Source of the DNA: Planotetraspora thailandica
GTDB lineage: Bacteria > Actinomycetota > Actinomycetes > Streptosporangiales > Streptosporangiaceae
Direction of reading: 5' to 3'
Assembly (NCBI RefSeq): GCF_016863335.1
Contig: NZ_BOOR01000008.1
Coordinates: 124,001 to 188,000, forward strand
DNA: 64,000 bases
A program made the translations under genes and the position numbers. The stretch's first letter is position 1; each line of letters opens with the position of its first letter. A model generated the notes under the pieces. It was not told where the DNA came from and ran no database searches. It saw only the letters and a program-made list of their open reading frames with translations. Positions 26,298 to 34,019 of the stretch are shown one piece after another.

Positions 26298-27827
26298 ACC
26301 ACCGCGACCGCCAATGAACCTGCCGTAGAGCTCGCCGGGATCACCAAGAGATTCCCCGGAGTCGTCGCGAACAAAGACATCGATCTGAAGGTCGCGAAGG
26401 GCCGGATCCACGCCATCGTCGGTGAGAACGGCGCGGGCAAGTCCACGCTCATGAAGATCCTCTACGGCATGCAGCGCCCGGACGAGGGTGTGATCAAGGT
26501 CGACGGGTCGCCCGTCACCTTCGGCACCCCCGGCGATGCCATCGCCCACGGGATCGGCATGGTTCACCAGCACTTCATGCTGGCCGACAACCTCACCGTC
26601 CTGGAGAACATCGTCCTGGGCAGCGAGCCGCGCAAAGGCGGCGTCGCCCTCGACTTCCGGGCGGCACGCAAGAAGATCAAGGAAATCTCCGACACCTACG
26701 GGCTCGGCATCGAACCCGACATGCTGGTCGAGGAACTCGGCGTCGGCGACCGGCAGCGCGTGGAGATCCTCAAGGTCCTCTACCGCGGCGCGCGGATCCT
26801 CATCCTCGACGAGCCGACGGCCGTGCTCGTCCCCCATGAGGTCGACGAGCTGTTCGACAACCTTCGCGGCCTGGTCCGCGAGGGCCTGACGATCCTGTTC
26901 ATCTCCCACAAGCTCGACGAGGTCCTCCAGGTGGCCGACGCGATCACCGTGATTCGCCGCGGCACCACCGTGGCCGCGGTCGACCCCAAGGAGGTCACCG
27001 CGCGCAGGCTGGCCGAACTCATGGTCGGCAGCGAACTGCCCAGCCCGGAGACCCGCGAGTCGACCGTCACCGACGTGGTGGCTCTGGCCGTACGGGATCT
27101 GAGGATGGGCGCGTCGGGCCGCTCGGTCGTCGACGGCGTCGGCTTCGACATCCGCAAGGGCGAGGTTCTGGGCATCGCCGGCGTCGAGGGCAACGGCCAG
27201 GCCGAGCTGGTCGAGGCCATCATGGGAATGCGCCCGATCTCGTCCGGTTCGATCACCTTGAACGGCCGGGACATCACCCACTGGTCGACGCTGAAGCGCC
27301 GCGAGGCGGGCATCGGCTACATCCCCGAAGACCGGCACAGGCACGGGCTGCTGCTCGAGTCGCCGCTGTGGGAGAACCGCATCCTCGGTCACCAGACCCG
27401 CAAGCCCAACGTCCGCGGGATCTGGATCGACCGGGCGGGCGCCCGCCGCGACACCCAGAGGATCGTCGAGAACTACGACGTGCGCACCCCCGGGATCGAG
27501 GTGGACGCCGCCGCGTTGTCCGGCGGCAACCAGCAGAAGCTGATCGTGGGCCGTGAGATGAGCGGCGATCCCGTGCTGCTGATCGCCAGCCACCCCACGC
27601 GCGGCGTCGACGTGGGCGCGCAGGCGGCGATCTGGGACCACCTGAGAACGGCCCGCGCCGCGGGCCTGGCCGTACTGCTGATCTCGGCCGACCTGGACGA
27701 GCTGATCGGCCTGTCCGACTCGTTGAAGGTCATTCTCCGCGGAAAGATCGTCGCGGACATCGACCCGACCTCCGTGACCCCCGAGCAGCTCGGCTCGGCC
27801 ATGACGGGCGCCGGGGAGGGCGCATGA
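26295..27827 (+). CDS. Nucleoside ABC transporter, double ATPase subunit (sugar/BMP-type)
   Basis: About 510 residues containing two fused ABC ATPase domains, as in ribose- and BMP-type importers. The first domain (about 15-250) has Walker A GENGAGKST at 43-51, and GVGDRQRVEILKVLYRGARILILDEPTA as signature plus Walker B. The second (about 265-505) has a degenerate P-loop (GVEGNGQAELVEAI), a good LSGGNQQK signature near 408 and LLIASHPTRGVDVGAQ. It energises nucleoside import with the two permeases that follow. The start appears to be AUC (see the separate site). The stop overlaps the next gene as ATGA. Confidence 0.92.
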   Translation: MTTATANEPAVELAGITKRFPGVVANKDIDLKVAKGRIHAIVGENGAGKSTLMKILYGMQRPDEGVIKVDGSPVTFGTPGDAIAHGIGMVHQHFMLADNLTVLENIVLGSEPRKGGVALDFRAARKKIKEISDTYGLGIEPDMLVEELGVGDRQRVEILKVLYRGARILILDEPTAVLVPHEVDELFDNLRGLVREGLTILFISHKLDEVLQVADAITVIRRGTTVAAVDPKEVTARRLAELMVGSELPSPETRESTVTDVVALAVRDLRMGASGRSVVDGVGFDIRKGEVLGIAGVEGNGQAELVEAIMGMRPISSGSITLNGRDITHWSTLKRREAGIGYIPEDRHRHGLLLESPLWENRILGHQTRKPNVRGIWIDRAGARRDTQRIVENYDVRTPGIEVDAAALSGGNQQKLIVGREMSGDPVLLIASHPTRGVDVGAQAAIWDHLRTARAAGLAVLLISADLDELIGLSDSLKVILRGKIVADIDPTSVTPEQLGSAMTGAGEGA

Positions 27828-28957
27828 GTTCCTTTCTCGACCGGATGCTCGGGCGGGTGAAGCTGGGCGGCTGGCTCGCGGTGGCCGCGCCGCTGCTCGC
27901 CGTCGTCTTCGCCGCGGTCATCACCTCGGTGATCCTGCTCGCCACGGGCAAGGCGCCGCTGGAGGCCTTCAACGCCCTCGCGCAGTACGGCGCGCAGCCC
28001 CGCACGATGGTCACAATCATCAACACGGGCACCGAGTACTACATCTCGGCGCTGGCCGTCGCCATCGGCTTCCGGATGAACCTCTTCAACATCGGCGTCG
28101 ACGGGCAGTACCGGCTCGCGGCGGTGGTGGCCGCAGGGGTCGGAGGCGCTGCGCTCGTACCAGGCGTGCTCAACATCGTCCTGGTGATCGTCGTCGCGGT
28201 GATCGTCGGCGCGCTCTGGGCGGCGATCGCGGGCCTGCTGCGGGTGACCCGCGGCGTCAGCGAGGTCATCTCGACGATCATGCTGAACTCGATCGCCACG
28301 GGCATCGGGTCGTGGCTGGTGAAGAACTACTTCGGCGTCCTGACGGGCAACGAGCTCGCCACCAAGGAGATCCCCGCCGACGCGCACGTGCCCGGCATGG
28401 CGCTCATCCCCGGCACCCAGCTCCAGGTGAGCGGCTTCGTCGTGCTGGCGATCGTCCTCGGCGTCGCCTACTACGTGCTGCTCAACCGGACCAGGTTCGG
28501 ATTCGAGCTGCGCGCCACCGGCAAGTCGGAGTCCGCGGCGCTGTCGAGCGGCATCAGCCCCAAGAAGATGATCCTCACCACGATGATCATCTCAGGTGCG
28601 ATGGCCGGGTTCATCGGCATGCCCGAGCTGCTCGGCTCGTCGTACAAGTACGGCACCAACTTCCCGACGGGCCTCGGCTTCACCGGCATCGCGATCGCGC
28701 TGCTGGGCCGCAACACCCCCGTCGGCATGGCGATCGGCGCGCTGCTGTGGAGCTTCCTGGACAACTCGTCCGACACACTCCAGCTGCTCGACATCTCCAA
28801 GGAGATCGTGGCCATCATGCAGGGAGTGATCGTGCTCTCCGTGATCATCGCGTACGAGCTGGTGCACAGGTATCGCATCGTGGCGGAGCAACGGCGGGTC
28901 AGCCGCGAGCTGGCCGCGCCGAAGGGTCCCCAGCAGGTGGAAGGCGCCCCGGCATGA
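27824..28957 (+). CDS. Nucleoside ABC transporter permease 1
   Basis: A 377-residue BPD_transp_2 family permease with nine or more hydrophobic segments. The family core GFRMNLFNIGVDGQYRLAA is visible, with SEVISTIMLNSIATGIG and the coupling segment ELRATGKSESAALSSGIS. It begins at ATG 27824, overlapping the ATPase stop, and so is translationally coupled. It should form a heterodimeric membrane channel with the second permease. A short coupled reading frame of 24 codons (28954-29028) separates the two permease genes. Confidence 0.92.
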   Translation: MSSFLDRMLGRVKLGGWLAVAAPLLAVVFAAVITSVILLATGKAPLEAFNALAQYGAQPRTMVTIINTGTEYYISALAVAIGFRMNLFNIGVDGQYRLAAVVAAGVGGAALVPGVLNIVLVIVVAVIVGALWAAIAGLLRVTRGVSEVISTIMLNSIATGIGSWLVKNYFGVLTGNELATKEIPADAHVPGMALIPGTQLQVSGFVVLAIVLGVAYYVLLNRTRFGFELRATGKSESAALSSGISPKKMILTTMIISGAMAGFIGMPELLGSSYKYGTNFPTGLGFTGIAIALLGRNTPVGMAIGALLWSFLDNSSDTLQLLDISKEIVAIMQGVIVLSVIIAYELVHRYRIVAEQRRVSRELAAPKGPQQVEGAPA

Positions 28958-29028
28958 GCGTGAGAAACGGGAGGACCACCTCCGGCGGCCACCGCACGGC
29001 AGGGAAGCTGACGGAGGAGATCGCATGA
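28954..29028 (+). CDS. Possible 24-codon coupled small ORF between permease genes
   Basis: ATG at 28954 overlaps the permease 1 stop as ATGA, and its own TGA overlaps the permease 2 start as ATGA. The product would be MSVRNGRTT...KLTEEIA, basic at its N-terminus, with no recognised domain. It could serve only to carry ribosomes across the gap. It may also be chance. Confidence 0.3.
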   Translation: MSVRNGRTTSGGHRTAGKLTEEIA

Positions 29029-30296
29029 CCGCCACGGACCTTTCCGAGGGGCGGCGGGCCGACGCCCCGCCCAGCCGGCGGCCGAGGGTGTCGACGCCGA
29101 TGGTGCTGCTCGGCGTCGCCGCCCTGCTCGTGCTGCTGGCGGTCGCGCGCGTCGTCACCGGGGCCAACGACATCACCTCTGGCGGAGCCGTCAGCGCCGC
29201 GCTGGCCTCGGCCGTGCCCATCGGGCTGGCCGGCCTCGGCGGCCTGTGGGCGGAGCGGGCCGGCGTCGTCAACATCGGCCTCGAAGGCATGATGATCCTC
29301 GGCACGTGGTTCGGCGCGTGGGGGGCCATCGAGTTCCACAACCCGTGGGCCGGCGTCGTCGCGGGCGCGATCGGCGGCGTGCTGGGCGGTGCCGTCCATG
29401 CGCTCGCCACCGTCACCTTCGGCGTCGACCACATCATCTCCGGTGTGGCGATCAACATCGTCGGCCTGGGCTTCACGCAGTATCTGTCCAAGCTCGTCTT
29501 CGACGGCATGCCGGGCGGCGGCGCGAAGCAGTCCCCGCCGGTTCCCTCCATGGGGTCGCTGAGCGTTCCCGGCATCGGCCACCCGCTGGAGACGCTCGCG
29601 GCGAAGCACTGGTTCCTCGTGTCCGACATCGCCGGTGTGCTGGACGGCCTCACGCAGAACGTGTCGCCCTTCACGATCCTGGCGATCCTCCTCGTGCCGC
29701 TGTCGTTGTACCTGCTGTGGCGCACCGCCTTCGGGCTGCGCGTGCGGGCCTGCGGCGAGCGGCCGGTCGCCGCCGAGTCTCTCGGCGTCAACGTCTACCT
29801 GTACAAGTGGATCGCGGTGCTCATCTCCGGCGGGCTCGCCGGGCTGGGCGGCGCCTTCCTGTCCATCGTGGCCGCGGGCATCTACCGCGACGGGCAGACC
29901 GGAGGCCGCGGCTATATCGGCCTCGCGGCCATGATCTTCGGAAACTGGCGTCCCGGGGGACTGGCGGCGGGCTCGGCGCTGTTCGGCTACACCGACGCGC
30001 TGCAGCTCCGCCAGGGCGGGACGTCGGTCCACGCGCTGCTGCTCGTCGTCGCGCTGTTGCTGGCCGCCGTCGCGGTCTACCAGCTCGTACGGCAGCGGCG
30101 TAACCTGGCGGCGCTGATCACGGGGGTCGGCGCGATCGTGGTCTTCGTGGTGTTCGCGGTGACGGACACGGTGCCCGAGGAGTTCACCTCGTTCACGCCT
30201 TACCTGACCACGCTGCTGGTGTTGTCGCTCGCCTCGCAACGGCTGCGTCCACCGGCCGCCGACGGAGTTCCGTACCGGAGGGGGCAGACGACATGA
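29025..30296 (+). CDS. Nucleoside ABC transporter permease 2
   Basis: A 423-residue second permease of the BPD_transp_2 family, with about ten hydrophobic segments. Landmarks are ASAVPIGLAGLGGLWAERAGVVNIGLEGMM, VDHIISGVAINIVGLGFTQYL, LRVRACGERPVAAESLGVNVYLYKW (the ATPase coupling loop) and GRGYIGLAAMIFGNWRPGG. The C-terminal part (about 345-405) adds three extra hydrophobic helices after a basic QLVRQRRN segment. ATG 29025 follows GGAGGAGAT. Its stop overlaps the cytidine deaminase start as ATGA, so import is coupled in expression to the first salvage enzyme. Confidence 0.92.
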   Translation: MTATDLSEGRRADAPPSRRPRVSTPMVLLGVAALLVLLAVARVVTGANDITSGGAVSAALASAVPIGLAGLGGLWAERAGVVNIGLEGMMILGTWFGAWGAIEFHNPWAGVVAGAIGGVLGGAVHALATVTFGVDHIISGVAINIVGLGFTQYLSKLVFDGMPGGGAKQSPPVPSMGSLSVPGIGHPLETLAAKHWFLVSDIAGVLDGLTQNVSPFTILAILLVPLSLYLLWRTAFGLRVRACGERPVAAESLGVNVYLYKWIAVLISGGLAGLGGAFLSIVAAGIYRDGQTGGRGYIGLAAMIFGNWRPGGLAAGSALFGYTDALQLRQGGTSVHALLLVVALLLAAVAVYQLVRQRRNLAALITGVGAIVVFVVFAVTDTVPEEFTSFTPYLTTLLVLSLASQRLRPPAADGVPYRRGQTT

Positions 30297-30682
30297 CCAT
30301 CGAGTGGGAGACGCTGCGCGTCGCGGCGCGCGAGGCCATGGCGCACGCGTACGCGCCGTATTCGAAGTTTCCCGTCGGGGCGGCCGCGCTCGTGGACGAC
30401 GGCCGGATCGTCACCGGCTGCAACGTCGAGAACGCGTCGTACGGCATCGGGCTGTGCGCCGAATGCGGACTCGTGTCCGCGCTGCACGCGAGCGGCGGCG
30501 GCCGGCTCGTGGCGTTCACCTGCGTGGACGGCCACGGCGAGCTGCTGATGCCGTGCGGACGCTGCCGGCAGCTGCTCTTCGAACACGGAGGGCCCGACCT
30601 GCTGGTGGAGACGCCGGAGGGGCCGTGGCGGCTGGCCGAGGTGCTGCCGTTCGCCTTCGGCCCGGACAACCTGTCGCGATAG
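30293..30682 (+). CDS. cdd: Cytidine deaminase
   Basis: A 129-residue zinc enzyme of the tetrameric type that converts cytidine and deoxycytidine to uridine and deoxyuridine. The start APYSKFPVGAAAL is the family opening. The substrate and zinc motifs are NVENASYGIGLCAECG (zinc Cys and the proton-shuttling Glu) and MPCGRCRQLL (two zinc Cys). The length is normal. It overlaps the upstream permease stop and is eight bases before thymidine phosphorylase, so imported pyrimidine nucleosides can be processed at once. Confidence 0.95.
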   Translation: MTIEWETLRVAAREAMAHAYAPYSKFPVGAAALVDDGRIVTGCNVENASYGIGLCAECGLVSALHASGGGRLVAFTCVDGHGELLMPCGRCRQLLFEHGGPDLLVETPEGPWRLAEVLPFAFGPDNLSR

Positions 30683-30690
30683 GGAGAAGC

Positions 30691-31977
30691 ATGGGTTTCG
30701 ACGCGATCGACGTGATCGTCACCAAGCGGGGCCGGGGGGCGTTGTCCACCGACCAGATCGACTGGGTGATCGACGCGTACACGCGTGGTGCGGTCGCCGA
30801 CGAGCAGATGTCGTCGTTGCTGATGGCGATCCTGCTCAACGGCATGGACCGCCGGGAGATCGCGGACTGGACCCAGGCGATGATCCGGTCGGGAGAGCGG
30901 ATGGACTGGTCCGCCCTCGACCGGCCCACCGCGGACAAGCACTCGACCGGCGGGGTCGGCGACAAGATCACCCTGCCGCTCGCCCCGCTCGTGGCGGCCT
31001 GCGGCGCGTACGTGCCGCAACTGTCCGGGCGCGGGCTCGGCCACACCGGCGGCACGCTGGACAAGCTGGAGTCGATCCCCGGCTGGCGGGCGTCGCTCTC
31101 CAACGACGAGATGCTGGGGGTCATCCGGGCCGCCGGAGCGGTGGTCTGCGCGGCGGGCAGCGGTCTCGCGCCCGCGGACAAGAAGCTCTACGCGCTGCGC
31201 GACGTGACGGGCACCGTGGAGTCGATCCCGCTGATCGCCTCGTCGATCATGTCGAAGAAGATCGCCGAGGGCACCGGCTCGCTCGTGCTCGACGTGAAGG
31301 CGGGCTCCGGCGCGTTCATGAAGAACGTGGACGACGCCCGTGAGCTGGCCCGGACCATGGTCGAGCTCGGCACCGACGCGGGTGTGCGCACCGTCGCGCT
31401 GCTCACCGCGATGGACCGGCCGCTCGGCCTCGCCGTGGGCAACGCCCTGGAGGTCGCGGAGTCGGTCGAGGTCCTCGCCGGGGGCGGCCCCGCCGACGTG
31501 GTGGAGCTCACCGTACGGCTGGCGCGGGAGATGCTCGAGGCGGCCGGCCTGCCGTACGCGAAGGACCCGGAGGAGGCGCTCAAGGACGGCTCGGCCATGG
31601 ACGCCTGGCGGCGCATGATCAGCGCCCAGGGCGGTGACCCGGACGCCGCGCTGCCCGAGGCCGCCGAGTTCGTCGAGGTCGCCGCGCCGGCGACGGGCGT
31701 GCTGACGAGGCTGGACGCGCTGAGCGTGGGCGTCGCGGCCTGGCGGCTGGGCGCCGGACGGGCACGCAAGGAGGACCCCGTGTCGTTCGGCGCGGGCGTC
31801 ATGCTGCACGCCAAGCCGGGCGACCTCGTCACTGAGGGGCGGCCGCTCATGACGCTCCATACCGACGACGCCGCGAGGTTCGAGCGGGCGCTCCAGACGC
31901 TGGAGGGCGCCTACGACATCGTGCAGGGCGGCGAGCCCGACCTGCTTCCCCTGGTGATCGACCGCATCACCGCGTAG
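30691..31977 (+). CDS. deoA: Thymidine (pyrimidine-nucleoside) phosphorylase
   Basis: A 428-residue enzyme that cleaves thymidine or (deoxy)uridine with phosphate to base plus pentose 1-phosphate. The glycosyltransferase family 3 signature reads KHSTGGVGDKITLPLAPLVA, with GRGLGHTGGTLDKLESIPG following. ADKKLYALRDVTGTVESIPLI and KAGSGAFMK are phosphate and pyrimidine pocket blocks. A C-terminal PYNP domain is present (about 345-428). ATG 30691 follows AGGGAGA. Its last 11 bases overlap the convergent marR gene. It works after cytidine deaminase in the same operon. Confidence 0.95.
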   Translation: MGFDAIDVIVTKRGRGALSTDQIDWVIDAYTRGAVADEQMSSLLMAILLNGMDRREIADWTQAMIRSGERMDWSALDRPTADKHSTGGVGDKITLPLAPLVAACGAYVPQLSGRGLGHTGGTLDKLESIPGWRASLSNDEMLGVIRAAGAVVCAAGSGLAPADKKLYALRDVTGTVESIPLIASSIMSKKIAEGTGSLVLDVKAGSGAFMKNVDDARELARTMVELGTDAGVRTVALLTAMDRPLGLAVGNALEVAESVEVLAGGGPADVVELTVRLAREMLEAAGLPYAKDPEEALKDGSAMDAWRRMISAQGGDPDAALPEAAEFVEVAAPATGVLTRLDALSVGVAAWRLGAGRARKEDPVSFGAGVMLHAKPGDLVTEGRPLMTLHTDDAARFERALQTLEGAYDIVQGGEPDLLPLVIDRITA

Positions 31978-32437
31978 CGGCGACGGCCTGCTTCCCCGCC
32001 TCGCGTTCGGGCGCGTTCTCCACGCATGTCAGGTTCGCCAGGTGGGGGAGCAGGTAGGTGCCCAGTTGCGCTCGGTGGGTGGGCAGCGCCTCCGCGTGGC
32101 GGCGGCGGCCCTCCTCGGTGAGCTCCACGAAGACTCCTCGCCTGTCCGCGGCGCACATGGCCCGCGCGACCAGGCCCTCCCGCTCCAGGCGGGCGATCAG
32201 CCGCGACAGCGCGCTCTGGCTGAGATAGATCTGGTCGGCCAGCTCCTGGACCCGGAACTGACAGACGCCGCCCGTGTCACGCGCCTCGGCCACCTCGATC
32301 ATGCGGTCGAGCAGTTCGAACTCGCTGAGACCCAGCCCGTGCTTCTCGCTGAGCTCGCGCTCCAGCGCGCAGGAGACCTCTGCGTGCCGGGCGAGCAGCT
32401 CTCGCCATGCCGTTACGGCGAAGTCGGTGTCGTCCAT
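31967..32437 (-). CDS. MarR family regulator
   Basis: A 156-residue winged-helix protein from ATG 32437. The frame is open up to 32578, but the upstream part lies in the operator-like AT-rich region and would run into the divergent gene. The DNA-binding part is VQELADQIYLSQSALSRLIARLEREGLV, with the wing ADRRGVFVELTEEGRRRHAEAL. An N-terminal helix and a C-terminal helical pair make the dimer interface. It is divergent from an MFS exporter with two palindromes between them. It is likely a repressor that responds to a phenolic or drug-like ligand. Confidence 0.88.
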   Translation of the reverse strand: MDDTDFAVTAWRELLARHAEVSCALERELSEKHGLGLSEFELLDRMIEVAEARDTGGVCQFRVQELADQIYLSQSALSRLIARLEREGLVARAMCAADRRGVFVELTEEGRRRHAEALPTHRAQLGTYLLPHLANLTCVENAPEREAGKQAVAATR

Positions 32438-32485
32438 GCTCTTCCAGCCTTTCGTTCGCGCGAGACTAGCATGTGATCGCATTAT

Positions 32486-32520
32486 ATGCAAATGCATTAA
32501 ATGTTTGTGCATTGAATGCA
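32486..32520. promoter_or_regulatory. Two TGCAT palindromes, likely MarR operator
   Basis: ATGCAAATGCAT at 32486-32497 and TGCATTGAATGCA at 32508-32520 are symmetrical. Each is built from TGCA half-sites in a locally AT-rich stretch between divergent marR and the MFS gene, just upstream of the MFS ATG at 32542. Confidence 0.7.
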
Positions 32521-32541
32521 GACGCATGTATCTTCTCCACC

Positions 32542-33966
32542 ATGACTTCTTCACCTCATGACGAGCGCTGGGGGGCACGCCTGTGGGGTGCTCTCGCGCT
32601 GCTGTGCGTGGTGCTGTTCCTCGACGCTCTGGACGTGTCGATGGTGGGCGTCGCGCTGCCGTCGATCCAGGCGGATCTCGGCATGACCACCTCGTCGCTG
32701 CAGTGGGTGGTGAGCGGCTACGTGCTCGGATACGGCGGTCTGCTGCTTCTCGGGGGCCGGACCGCCGACCTGCTTGGCCGGCGACGGGTGTTCCTCACCG
32801 CGCTCGCGGTCTTCGCCGTCGCGTCTCTGCTCGGCGGGCTCATGAACGACGGAACCCTGCTCATCGCCGCCCGGTTCGTCAAGGGCATCAGCGCGGCCTT
32901 CACCGCTCCCGCCGCCCTGTCCATCATCACCACGACCTTCGCCGAGGGGCCGGCGCGCAACCGGGCGCTGGCGATCTTCTCCGCCTGCGGCGCGAGCGGT
33001 TTCTCCCTGGGGCTGGTGCTGTCCGGTCTGCTGACCGAGATCGGCTGGCGCTGGACGTTCATCATGCCGGTGCCGATCGCCCTGATCGCGCTGGTCGTGG
33101 GCCTGCGACTGCTCAACCGTGACGAGCCGAGCAACGAGGGCGGACACGACATCCTCGGCGCCGCCACCATCACGGCGGCCATGCTGCTCCTCGTCTACAC
33201 CGTCGTCGAGGCCCCCGAGGCGAGCGTGCTGCGCACCGCCCTGTCGGCCGTCGCGGTGGCCGCTTTGATCGTGCTGTTCGTCCTGGTCGAGCGGCGCGTG
33301 CGGCACCCGCTCGTACGGCTCGGCATCCTGCGCTCGGCCCCGCTCATCCGGGCCAACATCGGGCTGGTCATCCTGTTCGGCTCGTACGTGGGATTCCAGT
33401 TCGTGGCCATGCAGTACTTCCAGAACCTGCTGGGGTGGAGCGCGCTGCAGACCGCCCTGGCCTTCCTGCCCGCCGGACTGCTCGTGGCGGTCACCTCGAC
33501 CAGGATGGGAAAGCTGGCCGACCGGTTCGGCACGGCGCCGCTGATCGCCGTCGGCACGACCTCCCTGGCCGCCGGCTACGCCGTCTTCCTCCAGGTCGAC
33601 CGGCACCCCAGCCTCGCCACGATGGTGCTGCCCGGCATGGTGCTGCTCGGCATCGCGTTCGCGCTGACCTTCCCCTCGCTCAACATCCAGGCCACCGCCG
33701 GGATCCCCGACGAGGAGCAGGGCCTGGCCTCCGGGCTGCTCAACACCTCGGGGCAGGTGGGCGGGGCCATCGTCCTGGCCATCGTGACCGCCGTGCTGAC
33801 CGCGGGCACCGGGCCCGACCCGCTGACGAACTTCCGGGCGGCCATCACCGTCTCGGCCGTCATCGCCGCCATCGGGATCGTCGTCGCCCTGACCGGGATC
33901 CGCTTCCGGTCCCGCTCCCGCGCCGAGGCCGACTCCGCAGAGGACCGGCTGTACGAAACGGTCTGA
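32542..33966 (+). CDS. MFS transporter, DHA2 family
   Basis: A 474-residue 14-TM exporter. Motifs: LDALDVSMVGVALPSIQADLG in TM1, LLLLGGRTADLLGRRRVF (motif A), and SACGASGFSLGLVLSGLLTEIGWRWTFIMPVP (motif C). I chose ATG 32542 (MTSSPHDERWG) because the longer frame begins inside the operator region. Its nearest relatives by eye are drug or toxic-compound exporters. It is probably repressed by the divergent MarR protein and ends at a strong bidirectional terminator. Confidence 0.9.
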   Translation: MTSSPHDERWGARLWGALALLCVVLFLDALDVSMVGVALPSIQADLGMTTSSLQWVVSGYVLGYGGLLLLGGRTADLLGRRRVFLTALAVFAVASLLGGLMNDGTLLIAARFVKGISAAFTAPAALSIITTTFAEGPARNRALAIFSACGASGFSLGLVLSGLLTEIGWRWTFIMPVPIALIALVVGLRLLNRDEPSNEGGHDILGAATITAAMLLLVYTVVEAPEASVLRTALSAVAVAALIVLFVLVERRVRHPLVRLGILRSAPLIRANIGLVILFGSYVGFQFVAMQYFQNLLGWSALQTALAFLPAGLLVAVTSTRMGKLADRFGTAPLIAVGTTSLAAGYAVFLQVDRHPSLATMVLPGMVLLGIAFALTFPSLNIQATAGIPDEEQGLASGLLNTSGQVGGAIVLAIVTAVLTAGTGPDPLTNFRAAITVSAVIAAIGIVVALTGIRFRSRSRAEADSAEDRLYETV

Positions 33967-33976
33967 CCTGCTCGTC

Positions 33977-34010
33977 GGAAAGGGCGTCCCGCCGCCGGGG
34001 CGCCCTTTCC
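33977..34010. terminator. Bidirectional terminator
   Basis: GGAAAGGGCGTCCCG pairs with CGGGGCGCCCTTTCC (15 bp, one G-U) around a 4-nt loop, between convergent genes. The T-run is part of the stem. Confidence 0.88.
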
Positions 34011-34019
34011 CGTGTACGG

